A DNA stretch of 31,019 bases from NCBI GenBank assembly GCA_002314605.1, contig DCGO01000070.1:34897-65915 (forward strand), in the 5' to 3' direction. A program made the translations under genes and the position numbers. Below are positions 1-7,338 of the stretch, piece by piece. Source of the DNA: Lentisphaeria bacterium UBA1776 (GTDB lineage: Bacteria; Verrucomicrobiota; Lentisphaeria; Victivallales; Victivallaceae). The notes under the pieces are model-generated. The model searched no databases. It was not told where the DNA came from and saw only the letters and a program-made list of their open reading frames with translations. The stretch's first letter is position 1. Each line of letters opens with the position of its first letter.

Positions 1-439
1 GTTCCATGGCCCGCACCGGATCGGCTTTGATGCCGGGGGTGGTACGTTCCGCCGTGTGTTCTTCCGGCAATCCGGTCCGGAGCATGATGGCACAGCGGAG
101 CCGGGCCTGCAGAAGACCTGCACCGGAGGCGGTTTCATACTCCCGGTACGCCTGGATCCGGCTTTTTTCTATGCCGATCCCGAATTCGTAACAAAGCCCC
201 AGATTGTACCGGGACGGAATACTGCCGGCATCCGCCGCTTTGCGGAACCAGTAAACCGCCACCGGAGGATTCCGGGGGCAGTCCGGTGTCCCGGCATAGT
301 ACATCATGGCCAGGCGGAATGCGGCATCCGCATCTCCTGATGCCGCCCGGGCCCGCAGCGAATCGCTGGCGGTCCCGGACAGCATGCCGGCAAAGATCAT
401 GAGTGTGATCCATGCCAGCACCGGTCGGATGAGATACAT
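1..439 (-). CDS. Secreted Sel1-repeat protein, 3' part cut by window edge
   Basis: The frame opens at the ATG at 439 (minus) and stays open to base 1, about 146 codons, so the C-terminus lies outside the window. The first ~25 residues (MYLIRPVLAWITLMIFAGML, then SGTAS) form a signal peptide with likely cleavage after GTAS, predicting export. The mature part shows Sel1/TPR-like repeat sequence: ARAASGDADAAFRLAMMYY, then AVYWFRKAADAGSIPSRYN followed by LGLCYEFGIGI. Sel1 repeats are protein-binding alpha-helical solenoids; the specific role cannot be told. The start overlaps the lpxD stop by one base (TAATG), so translation is probably coupled to lpxD. A shifted frame over the same bases gives a longer apparent start but no recognisable repeats. 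Confidence 0.75.
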   Translation of the reverse strand, partial: MYLIRPVLAWITLMIFAGMLSGTASDSLRARAASGDADAAFRLAMMYYAGTPDCPRNPPVAVYWFRKAADAGSIPSRYNLGLCYEFGIGIEKSRIQAYREYETASGAGLLQARLRCAIMLRTGLPEEHTAERTTPGIKADPVRAME

Positions 440-1476
440 TATTTTTTCTGAAGTTCATCAAGCTGAGCCTGAAGCGCAGCAATTTTCTGGCTCAGGCGTT
501 CCACGCGGGACGGCAGGGTCCAGCGGGTCATGTAATCGCGCTGGTTCTCTGCCGGTGTTCCAAGGGCAACGGCGCCGGGAGGTGTGCTTTTGGCCACGCT
601 GGAGGTGCCGGCAACCTTGGTGCCGTCGCCCAGTGTGATATGGCCGTTGATTCCGGCCTTGGCGCCCAGGATCACGCCGCGGCCCAGAGCGGCGCTTCCG
701 GCGATGCCGCACTGACCTACAAGAATGGAACTCTCGCCTACCGTCACGTTGTGGGCGATCATGACCTGATCATCGATCTTGACATTGCTCTTGACCCAGG
801 TTTTGTCGAAGCGGGCGCGGTCAATGGTGGTATTGGCGCCGATCTCCACATCGTCATCGATCCGGACGATACCGGTCTGGGGGACTTTCACAAGACCGTT
901 GGGACCGGGGACAAAACCGAACCCGTCGGCGCCGATCACCACGCCGGAGTGGATGATGTCTTTATTGCCCACAATGCAACGGTACATCACGGTGACATTG
1001 GGGTACAAAAGGGTATCACTGCCGATTTTGGCATCATGACCGATGTAGCACCCGGCGGAGATGACGGTATTGTCGCCGATTTCAGCTCCCGGTTCAATGA
1101 CTGCACAGGGTCCGATGCTGACGTTGTTTCCCAGTTTGGCGGAGGGATCCACCACCGCCCGGGGATGGACCCCGATCACCGGCTTCGGCGCCGGTACGGC
1201 GAAGACCATGGATGCCTGAGTGAAGGCAAAGTCCACATTTTTGCAGACGATCAGCGTCCGCCCCGATGCCGCCGCTTCGTTTTCCGTATCGGCGGAAACG
1301 ATCATGGTCCCTGCTTTGGAAGCGGCTGCCTGCTCAATGAATTTCTTGCTGCCGAGAAACGAAAGCTGGTCATCGGTGGCGTCTTTGAGACCGCAGACTC
1401 CGGTAACGGGTTTTTCGGGGTCGCCCTTGATCTCCCCTTTCACCAGGTCGGCAATGAATTTCGCGTTGACAATCAT
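439..1476 (-). CDS. lpxD: UDP-3-O-(3-hydroxyacyl)glucosamine N-acyltransferase LpxD
   Basis: The 345-residue length is typical of LpxD, the third enzyme of lipid A synthesis, which transfers a 3-hydroxyacyl chain from acyl carrier protein to UDP-3-O-acylglucosamine in the cytoplasm. Residues 1-100 form the uridine-binding domain. Residues ~105-310 are hexapeptide repeats of the left-handed beta-helix (AVVDPSAKLGNNVSIGPCAV and onward). The catalytic histidine lies in MIAHNVTVG at about residue 242. The tail from ~320 (RVERLSQKIAALQAQLDELQ) is an amphipathic helix like the C-terminal helix of the trimer. The ATG has AAAGGA 8 bases upstream. It sits 30 bases after the malic enzyme gene and overlaps the following Sel1 gene by one base. 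No other lpx gene is adjacent. Confidence 0.95.
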   Translation of the reverse strand: MIVNAKFIADLVKGEIKGDPEKPVTGVCGLKDATDDQLSFLGSKKFIEQAAASKAGTMIVSADTENEAAASGRTLIVCKNVDFAFTQASMVFAVPAPKPVIGVHPRAVVDPSAKLGNNVSIGPCAVIEPGAEIGDNTVISAGCYIGHDAKIGSDTLLYPNVTVMYRCIVGNKDIIHSGVVIGADGFGFVPGPNGLVKVPQTGIVRIDDDVEIGANTTIDRARFDKTWVKSNVKIDDQVMIAHNVTVGESSILVGQCGIAGSAALGRGVILGAKAGINGHITLGDGTKVAGTSSVAKSTPPGAVALGTPAENQRDYMTRWTLPSRVERLSQKIAALQAQLDELQKK

Positions 1477-1506
1477 AACGGGTTCCTTTCTCCATCGTGT
1501 TTTGTG

Positions 1507-2841
1507 TTATCGATTCGCCGCCGCCAGCCGGGCGGCAACGGATTCCTCGTAGGCGTCAAAATCCCGGATCTCGAGCTGGGCGACTCCGCTGCGGACCGCT
1601 GCTTCGGCCACACGGCGGGCCACATGGGGGACCACCCGGGGGTCAAAGGGTTTCGGGATCACGCAGTCCTTGCGCACGCCGCCGGGCCCGTCGAACATGC
1701 CGCCGGCGGCATCCGCCGGGTATGCCGCCGCCAGAATGGCTTTGATCTTCGCCGGCACCGGTTCTCTGGCGATTTCCGCCAGGGCTTCGGATGCGGCCAG
1801 TTTCATGGCCTGATTGATGTCTTTTGCCCGGACGTCCAGCGCCCCGCGGAAAATCCCGGGGAAGCCCAGAACATTGTTGATCTGATTGGGGAAATCGCTG
1901 CGGCCCGTGCCCACCACGGCAGCCCCGGCGGACAGTGCTTCATCCGGGAAAATTTCCGGGGTGGGATTGGCCATGGCGAAAATGACGGGATTGGGCGCCA
2001 TGGTGCGCACCATGGCGGGCGTGAGACACCCGGGGGCGGAAAATCCGAGGAAAATGTCGGCCTCTTTGACGGCATCCGCCAGAGTCCGGGCATCGGTATT
2101 CCGGGCAAAACGCTGTTTTTGAGGATTCAGGTCGGTCCGGCCGGTGTGGAGAACTCCCTTGGAGTCGCACATGGTGAAGTTTTCCCGGGTGGCCCCGGCG
2201 GAGATGTAGAATTCACAGCAGGAGATCCCTGCGGCACCGGCACCGGAAACGGCGAATTTGCAGTCCGCAAGTTTCTTGCCCAGGACCAGCAGCGCGTTCT
2301 GGATGGCTGCGAAACTGATGATGGCCGTGCCGTGCTGATCGTCGTGGAAAACCGGGATCCCCATTCTTTCCTTGAGGGTGGTCTCCACTTCAAAACAGGC
2401 GGGGGCTCCGATGTCTTCCAGATTGATGCCGCCGAAACTCGGTTCCAGGGTTTCCACGGCGGCGATGAGTTTGGCCGGATCCGTGCGGCCCTGTTCGTTA
2501 AAGACCTTGCCGAGGCAGAGGGCCATGGCGTCGATGTCGGCAAAGCGTTTGAAGAGCACGGCTTTGCCTTCCATGACGGGCATGCCGGCTTCCGGGCCGA
2601 TATTGCCGAGGCCGAGGACGGCAGTGCCGTCGCTTACCACCGCAACGGTGTTGCCTTTGCCGGTATAGGTGTAAACATCACATTTGTTTTCCTTGATTTC
2701 AAGACACGGTTTGGCCACGCCGGGGGTGTAGGCCAAAGCCAGGTCTTCGCCGGTGGCGCAGGGTTTGGTCAGTTTGACAGCAACTTTGCCGCGGGGGGAC
2801 TGGGCGTGATACGCCAGCGCTTTCTTGGTGAGTTCGTCCAT
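1507..2841 (-). CDS. NAD(P)-dependent malic enzyme
   Basis: This is a short bacterial-type malic enzyme of about 444 residues, which oxidatively decarboxylates malate to pyruvate. The N-terminal malic domain includes LALAYTPGVAKPC, GLGNIGPEAGMPVMEGK and the metal/substrate segment LEDIGAPACFEVE with FHDDQHGTA. The NAD(P)-binding domain follows, with FAVSGAGAAGISCCEFY. It lacks the C-terminal phosphotransacetylase-like domain of long (about 750-residue) enzymes. Cofactor preference cannot be read with confidence. An ATG at 2859 overlaps the hisF stop as ATGA but has no Shine-Dalgarno sequence. AAAGGA at about 2853-2848 serves ATG 2841 (or 2844) better, so I chose the later start. Its product pyruvate is the substrate of the nifJ enzyme encoded further right. 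Confidence 0.93.
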   Translation of the reverse strand: MDELTKKALAYHAQSPRGKVAVKLTKPCATGEDLALAYTPGVAKPCLEIKENKCDVYTYTGKGNTVAVVSDGTAVLGLGNIGPEAGMPVMEGKAVLFKRFADIDAMALCLGKVFNEQGRTDPAKLIAAVETLEPSFGGINLEDIGAPACFEVETTLKERMGIPVFHDDQHGTAIISFAAIQNALLVLGKKLADCKFAVSGAGAAGISCCEFYISAGATRENFTMCDSKGVLHTGRTDLNPQKQRFARNTDARTLADAVKEADIFLGFSAPGCLTPAMVRTMAPNPVIFAMANPTPEIFPDEALSAGAAVVGTGRSDFPNQINNVLGFPGIFRGALDVRAKDINQAMKLAASEALAEIAREPVPAKIKAILAAAYPADAAGGMFDGPGGVRKDCVIPKPFDPRVVPHVARRVAEAAVRSGVAQLEIRDFDAYEESVAARLAAANR

Positions 2842-2855
2842 CATGGATCCTTTCT

Positions 2856-3617
2856 TCATGTTCGTACAGGCAGCCCCCGGGACCGAAGATACTCTTTGGC
2901 CTGAGCTACCGTATATGTTCCAAAGTGAAAGATACTTGCCGCCAGCACCGCATCCGCTTTGCCGTCGGACAGAACCTGTGCCAGATGCTCCAGCTTTCCG
3001 GCTCCCCCGGAGGCGATGACCGGGACCGGGACCGCCTCGGAAACAAGCCTGGTCAGTTCGCAGTCATAACCGTTTTTCGTGCCGTCGGCATCCATGCTGG
3101 TAAGCAGGATCTCTCCGGCTCCCAGTTCCACGCCCCGGACGGCCCACTCCACAGCATCCATTCCCGCCGGATTTCTGCCGCCGTGTGTAAAGACTTCCCA
3201 GCGGTTTTCCCCGGGGACTTTCCGGGCGTCGATGGCCAGTACAATGCACTGGCACCCGAAATATTCCGCCCCCGCCCGTATGAGATCGGGATTTTTGACG
3301 GCGGCGGTATTGAGGGAAGTCTTGTCCGCTCCGCAGCGGAGCATGAGCCGGATGTCTTCCACCGTCCGGATCCCGCCCCCCACGGTCAGGGGTATGAATA
3401 CCACTTCCGCCGTACGGCGGACGATATCCGCCATGGTGGCGCGGGCATCCACCGAAGCGGTGATGTCGAGAAAGACGATTTCATCGGCATGCTGGCGGTC
3501 ATATTCTCTGGCGGCTTCCACCGGGTCCCCGGCATCCACCAGAGTCTTGAAGTGCACGCCTTTTACGACGCGTCCGTCAAGCACGTCCAGACACGGGATG
3601 ATCCGTTTTGCCAGCAT
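2856..3617 (-). CDS. hisF: Imidazole glycerol phosphate synthase cyclase subunit HisF
   Basis: At 253 residues this is full length for HisF, the (beta/alpha)8 cyclase subunit that uses ammonia from HisH to convert PRFAR into imidazole glycerol phosphate and AICAR. The two catalytic aspartates are visible: D11 in RIIPCLDVLDGRVVKG and D130 in CIVLAIDARKV. Phosphate-binding loops VGGGI (79-83) and ASGGAG near the C-terminus are intact. No hisH or other his gene is in the window, so HisF is separated from its partners here. Its stop overlaps an upstream ATG of the malic enzyme gene. The start follows GAGGAAGGAATTTTTG, giving a good ribosome site. An inverted repeat surrounds its probable -10 region. 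Confidence 0.96.
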   Translation of the reverse strand: MLAKRIIPCLDVLDGRVVKGVHFKTLVDAGDPVEAAREYDRQHADEIVFLDITASVDARATMADIVRRTAEVVFIPLTVGGGIRTVEDIRLMLRCGADKTSLNTAAVKNPDLIRAGAEYFGCQCIVLAIDARKVPGENRWEVFTHGGRNPAGMDAVEWAVRGVELGAGEILLTSMDADGTKNGYDCELTRLVSEAVPVPVIASGGAGKLEHLAQVLSDGKADAVLAASIFHFGTYTVAQAKEYLRSRGLPVRT

Positions 3618-3636
3618 TCAAAAATTCCTTCCTCGA

Positions 3637-3671
3637 TTTTACCGTGATAATATAGCCTCTTTTCGGTAAAA
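3637..3671 (-). promoter_or_regulatory. hisF promoter region with 8-bp inverted repeat
   Basis: On the minus strand a TATATT/TATTAT -10-like box lies about 35 bases before hisF, with no strong -35. It is enclosed by a perfect 8-bp inverted repeat, TTTTACCG at 3637-3644 and CGGTAAAA at 3664-3671, separated by 19 bp. The position fits a dyad operator for a dimeric regulator, but no regulator gene is nearby. Confidence 0.4.
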
Positions 3672-3684
3672 AGAAAGGGGTATT

Positions 3685-3701
3685 CCTGCAAAAAAAGCAG
3701 G
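3685..3701 (-). terminator. Weak hairpin after the HAD gene
   Basis: CCTGC and GCAGG enclose a seven-base A/T loop directly after the HAD stop codon, followed on the minus strand by a T-rich stretch. The stem is only 5 bp and the T run is broken, so termination here is uncertain. Confidence 0.3.
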
Positions 3702-4277
3702 TTACAGTCCGAGTTCTGTCCGGAGGGCATCGGTACCGGTGAACTGAAGCGCTTTCCAGCCGAAAGGTCCGGCTCCTTTGATACAGAGTTCCCGGTCGTC
3801 CACATACAGGACCGGTTTTCCGTAATCGGCTTCAAAGGCCGCATACATGGCCGGTTCCGGTTTTTTCGCCCCGGTCACAAAGCTGTAGATTCCGTCCGGA
3901 ACAAATTCCGCTACCGGGAAATTCTCCCGGATATACCGGAGGTGCAGCGCACTCGTGTCGGAGAAAAACACCGGTTTGAATCCGGCTTTGATCATATCCC
4001 GGACCAGGGCCGCCATGCCGGGGACCGGTTCGCCCAATGTGGCGCACCAAAGGGTCTGCAGTTCCTCTCCGCTCCGGGTGCTGCCGGTGACTTTCCGGAA
4101 AATTTCAGCAAACTCCTTTTCCGTCAGATTTCCCCGCTCCATGCGGTCAACGGCTCCCAGTACGGCAACGGGCACATCTTCAATGGCGTGATATCCCAGC
4201 ACGCCGAAACAGCGTTCCGGATGGATAGACAAGCAGACTCCGCCGATATCCAGCGCAACAACTCCCGGTTCCATCAT
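3702..4277 (-). CDS. HAD-superfamily hydrolase, YihX-like
   Basis: This 191-residue protein has the haloacid dehalogenase motifs in order. Motif I is VALDIGGVCLSI with nucleophile D10; the second aspartate is replaced by glycine, as in DLGNV-type members such as YihX. Motif II is FFSDTSALH, motif III the lysine in GAKKPEPAMY, and motif IV VLYVDDREL. An alpha-helical cap lies between motifs I and II, as in subfamily IA. Such proteins are often cytoplasmic sugar-phosphate or nucleotide phosphatases; the substrate cannot be told here. It starts 31 bases after the beta-helix gene and is probably the last gene of that unit. The ATG follows CAGGAG with a ten-base spacer, and a second ATG comes right after it. 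Confidence 0.85.
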   Translation of the reverse strand: MMEPGVVALDIGGVCLSIHPERCFGVLGYHAIEDVPVAVLGAVDRMERGNLTEKEFAEIFRKVTGSTRSGEELQTLWCATLGEPVPGMAALVRDMIKAGFKPVFFSDTSALHLRYIRENFPVAEFVPDGIYSFVTGAKKPEPAMYAAFEADYGKPVLYVDDRELCIKGAGPFGWKALQFTGTDALRTELGL

Positions 4278-4308
4278 GACTGAAAACTCCTGTATTCTTG
4301 CTTTTTCC

Positions 4309-5460
4309 TTAGAGATAACTGATCTTGTATTTTACGGCACCCTTCACCGGGAACACATCGTGGTTTTTCTGCCAGAGGGGAATGAACCATTTCAGTGATC
4401 CGATCAGGCGGTTTTCCGGGTCGTAAACTCCGTATTTCAAGTGATTGCACCTCGGGCGGCTGCCGCCGATGCCGGTCTCGATGTTCAGCGAGCCGATGAT
4501 GACGGCACAGACCCCTTTTTTGTGTCCGAAAAGTTCCACCCGCGTGGTGGTGAGGATGTTCGTATTATGCTGGGCGACTACATTCTGAAGGGAAGAGATG
4601 TGACTGGAATCATGAAAGACAATGGCTTCCTCGCAGTTATGCACATAGAGATACTCGGCGATCACATGCTCTCCGAAGACAAAACCGTACCGGAATCCCT
4701 GTACGGCGACATTCCGAAGAACATTGTTGTCGTTCTGATCTCCTGAGGTCATCAACCCGACCGTGTGGCAGGGATTGGGCTGAAGTTCCTTTTTCAGGGC
4801 ATAATCCCCGATATTTTCATTCAGACAGAACTGGGAGTCCTGAATATTCACCCGTGCGGAATTCTGCAGGTTCACGCCCCCTTGGGTCGGATACATTTTT
4901 TCCCGGTTCATGGCGACCCGGAATTCCAGATTCCTGATGGAAAACATCCCGATGGAAAATTTTCCCTCCAGCAAGATTCCTTCCGGTGCCGAAAGAATGG
5001 TCCACGGCCGTTTCAGTGGATCGTGTTCTTCGGGAGCATCCCAGTCGGAAAAGAGAAAAGTGTTGAATCCTTCTGTTTTCCCGTAAAAACGGGAGTTCGG
5101 ACCAAGGTGATAGGAATAGAGCATTCTGCAGGGCATTTCCCCTTCCAGCTGGATATTGTGTCTGAACCCCGCAGGGATATAGAGCTGGGAACGCAGGGGC
5201 TTGCCGTCCAGAAATTCCTTTGCCGGAGATCCGATGCGGTATCCTGTACGGGTGTAGGGGAAGAAGATCTTGCCGCCCCCGCGTTTGGCGGCATGATTGA
5301 TGGCCGCCTGAATCGCCTTGGTGTCATCGGTCCGGCCGTCCCCCTTTGCCCCGAAATCCATCACATTCAGGATTCCCGGTCGGCCGGTTTCCCCGGCCGC
5401 TTCCGCACTCCAGATGTTTCCTGCCAGAAGGGTTCCAAGCAGCAGATTAGCAAGTTTCAC
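4309..5460 (-). CDS. Secreted right-handed beta-helix protein (Pectate_lyase_3 family)
   Basis: The gene starts with GTG at 5460, overlapping the TPR stop (GTGA). Residues 1-22 (MKLANLLLGTLLAGNIWSAEA) are a signal peptide. The mature N-terminus has the hallmark of the Pectate_lyase_3 / glycoside hydrolase 28-like family: VMDFGAKGDGRTDDTKAIQA, then a GGGKIFFP strand. The rest is rich in beta-helix turns with asparagine ladders (GVNLQNSARVNIQDSQFCLN, NNVLRNVAVQGF). The family includes pectate lyases, polygalacturonases, epimerases and phage tailspikes, so a polysaccharide ligand is likely but catalysis is not proved. I see no clear GH28 catalytic NTD/DD/GHG set. Coupling to a secreted TPR protein suggests a shared envelope task. 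Confidence 0.8.
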   Translation of the reverse strand: MKLANLLLGTLLAGNIWSAEAAGETGRPGILNVMDFGAKGDGRTDDTKAIQAAINHAAKRGGGKIFFPYTRTGYRIGSPAKEFLDGKPLRSQLYIPAGFRHNIQLEGEMPCRMLYSYHLGPNSRFYGKTEGFNTFLFSDWDAPEEHDPLKRPWTILSAPEGILLEGKFSIGMFSIRNLEFRVAMNREKMYPTQGGVNLQNSARVNIQDSQFCLNENIGDYALKKELQPNPCHTVGLMTSGDQNDNNVLRNVAVQGFRYGFVFGEHVIAEYLYVHNCEEAIVFHDSSHISSLQNVVAQHNTNILTTTRVELFGHKKGVCAVIIGSLNIETGIGGSRPRCNHLKYGVYDPENRLIGSLKWFIPLWQKNHDVFPVKGAVKYKISYL

Positions 5461-7166
5461 TGTTCCAGCCCTTTCTTCAGTTTCAACTTGCGGATCTTGG
5501 CCCGGAGAGCGGCATGATCCAGTTCCTGCGAGAGATAATCCCCCTGTGCCTGCAAATAGAAGTCCAGCGCCTCGGCCTGATGCCCGAGTTTCAAGGCGAT
5601 GTCGCCTGCGTGGTCAAGGATGACGCCGATGGAATCCTCTCCGGCGGAAGCCTCAATGGCCTCCCGGATGTGTTTCATGGCCAGATCATTTTCGCCCATA
5701 CGGAATTCTGCCCACGCCAGACTGTCGAGGTAGGCATTGCTGCCCGGAACGCGTTCAAGCGCAAACTCAATGAGTTTCCGGGCATCCGGCACCCGGTAGT
5801 TCAGGACGGCTGCGACATAACCGATGTTGTTGGCATTTTCCGGTTCCTTGAGCATGCCCCGCTGTTCCATGGAGCTCCAGCATTTTTCTAGAAGTTTCAC
5901 ATCTCCGGAACGCTCGGCAATGGCAAGCATGGAAAGGAGAATCCCGTCCTGCCCCTTGAACTTGGGATCCCTGGCAAGTCTTTCCAGTTTGGCAATCTGC
6001 GTGCGGTCTTGCCGGTCCCGTGAAAGCAGCTGCATTTCCAAAACCAGTTTGAGCTGGGGATCCCGGATCTTCCGGATGGTTTTTGCCGCCTGGTCCGATT
6101 TTCCGTCCAGGAGTGCGGCCATGACCATGAAGAATCTGCCGAAGTCCGCCTGTTTTGGAAAGTTCTGCAGTTTTTCCCCGGCCTTTCCGGCGGTGGCATA
6201 ATTGCCGCTGCGCAGCGCACTGTCCGCCAGAATCTTCAGGGCACCTTCGTTTTCCGGAATACGCTGGTTCAGCTTTTCCGCCAGATGGAAGGACTCCTGA
6301 TAATGTCTGGTCTGCATGAGGACCGTGATCTGCAGGACTTCCGCATCCGGATTGCCGGGCTGACGCTTCATGGTATTTTCCGCAATGCGGAGCGCATCAT
6401 TGAAACAGCCGTTTTTGACATAAAAGAATGCCGTCTGCCGGGCTGTATCCAGACGGGTAATGTCTTTTTCTCCGGAGCGGACCGCCTCAATCGCATCCTG
6501 AAAACGCTCCCTCCACATGCTGCGTTCGCTGCGCTGGAGTCCAAGCAGACGGCGGCTGTCCGGGGCCTGACGCATGGCTTTGCCGGCAATCTCCGTCTGC
6601 CATTTGCTGAACAGGATTTCCGGATGGGAGAACTGGTCTGAGATGCACTCAGTCAGATCGAAGGCTTCCTCATACTTTTTCGCCCGGATCAGGCGGTTGA
6701 GTTCCATTTCCGCAAGTTTGAAATAAGCGGCTCTGGCGGCTCCCGCAAGCCGGTCCGGGGCTTCGGTCTGGGAAACTGCATCTGAAATGAGTTTTTCAGT
6801 CCGGTTCTCCTCCTGCGGTACGAAGCGGAGCGCTCCCTGTACCGCTGTCAGGCTCAGGACCGGATGCCCCGGATGTTTTTCCGCGACATCCAGCAGCCCC
6901 CTGGCAATCATCTTTGCCTTTGCCGGATATGCTTTGCAGGTATGCTGAAGCATCTGCAGGGGGGCGGCGGCATCCGGGTCCAGTTCCAGCGCTTTCAAAA
7001 ACTCCCGGATCCGTTCCTCGGGGAGAGGGGACCGGACGCCCTTCAGATATTCTTCCACGGCCGTAATGCGCGACTCCTCCGGCACGGCCGGACACGGTTC
7101 CTCCACGGCGGCGGCAAAATTGAACACCCCGGCCAGCAATCCGGAGATCAGGATCATTCTGGACAT
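5457..7166 (-). CDS. Secreted tetratricopeptide-repeat protein
   Basis: From ATG 7166 the product is 569 residues. I prefer this start over an upstream in-frame one at 7226 because AGGAGGAG lies just before it and a signal peptide begins right there (MSRMILISGLLAGVFNFAAA). The rest is alpha-helical with TPR-like units, for example ARQTAFFYVKNGCFNDALRI, YQESFHLAEKLNQRIPENEG, and the C-terminal AWAEFRMGENDLAMKHIREA with GDIALKLGHQAEALDFYLQA. TPR solenoids bind other proteins, here most likely in the periplasm or at the outer membrane. No enzyme domain is seen. Its stop overlaps the next gene's GTG start. A TATAGT box at 7209-7204 with TGGCAA 17 bp upstream is a probable promoter, divergent from mnmE. 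Confidence 0.85.
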   Translation of the reverse strand: MSRMILISGLLAGVFNFAAAVEEPCPAVPEESRITAVEEYLKGVRSPLPEERIREFLKALELDPDAAAPLQMLQHTCKAYPAKAKMIARGLLDVAEKHPGHPVLSLTAVQGALRFVPQEENRTEKLISDAVSQTEAPDRLAGAARAAYFKLAEMELNRLIRAKKYEEAFDLTECISDQFSHPEILFSKWQTEIAGKAMRQAPDSRRLLGLQRSERSMWRERFQDAIEAVRSGEKDITRLDTARQTAFFYVKNGCFNDALRIAENTMKRQPGNPDAEVLQITVLMQTRHYQESFHLAEKLNQRIPENEGALKILADSALRSGNYATAGKAGEKLQNFPKQADFGRFFMVMAALLDGKSDQAAKTIRKIRDPQLKLVLEMQLLSRDRQDRTQIAKLERLARDPKFKGQDGILLSMLAIAERSGDVKLLEKCWSSMEQRGMLKEPENANNIGYVAAVLNYRVPDARKLIEFALERVPGSNAYLDSLAWAEFRMGENDLAMKHIREAIEASAGEDSIGVILDHAGDIALKLGHQAEALDFYLQAQGDYLSQELDHAALRAKIRKLKLKKGLEQ

Positions 7167-7203
7167 AAAGGATTCTCCTCCTATTTTATTGATCTGCCGG
7201 AGT

Positions 7204-7232
7204 ACTATACACGGAAAAGTGTGCATTTGCCA
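7204..7232 (-). promoter_or_regulatory. Probable promoter of the TPR/beta-helix/HAD unit
   Basis: On the minus strand TGGCAA (7232-7227), a 17-bp spacer and TATAGT (7209-7204) precede the TPR gene start by about 38 bases. The -10 is good and the -35 moderate. Confidence 0.45.
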
Positions 7233-7272
7233 CTTTTTTCAGCAAAAAGACATAAAAAACTCCATCGGAAAT

Positions 7273-7301
7273 TTGTCATTTCCCCGCAGAAGCTGTATAT
7301 T
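7273..7301 (+). promoter_or_regulatory. Promoter of mnmE
   Basis: TTGTCA at 7273-7278, a 17-bp spacer and TATATT at 7296-7301 form a good sigma70-type promoter about 38 bases before the mnmE GTG start. Confidence 0.6.
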
Positions 7302-7338
7302 CATACGGAGTACGGGGAGGATATAAGGAAGAGCATCT

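Noticed and set aside
135..482. Shifted frame across the lpxD/Sel1 junction that starts upstream
   Set aside because: The adjacent frame from 439 to base 1 carries a signal peptide and Sel1 repeats and uses the TAATG junction; the shifted frame has no such features.
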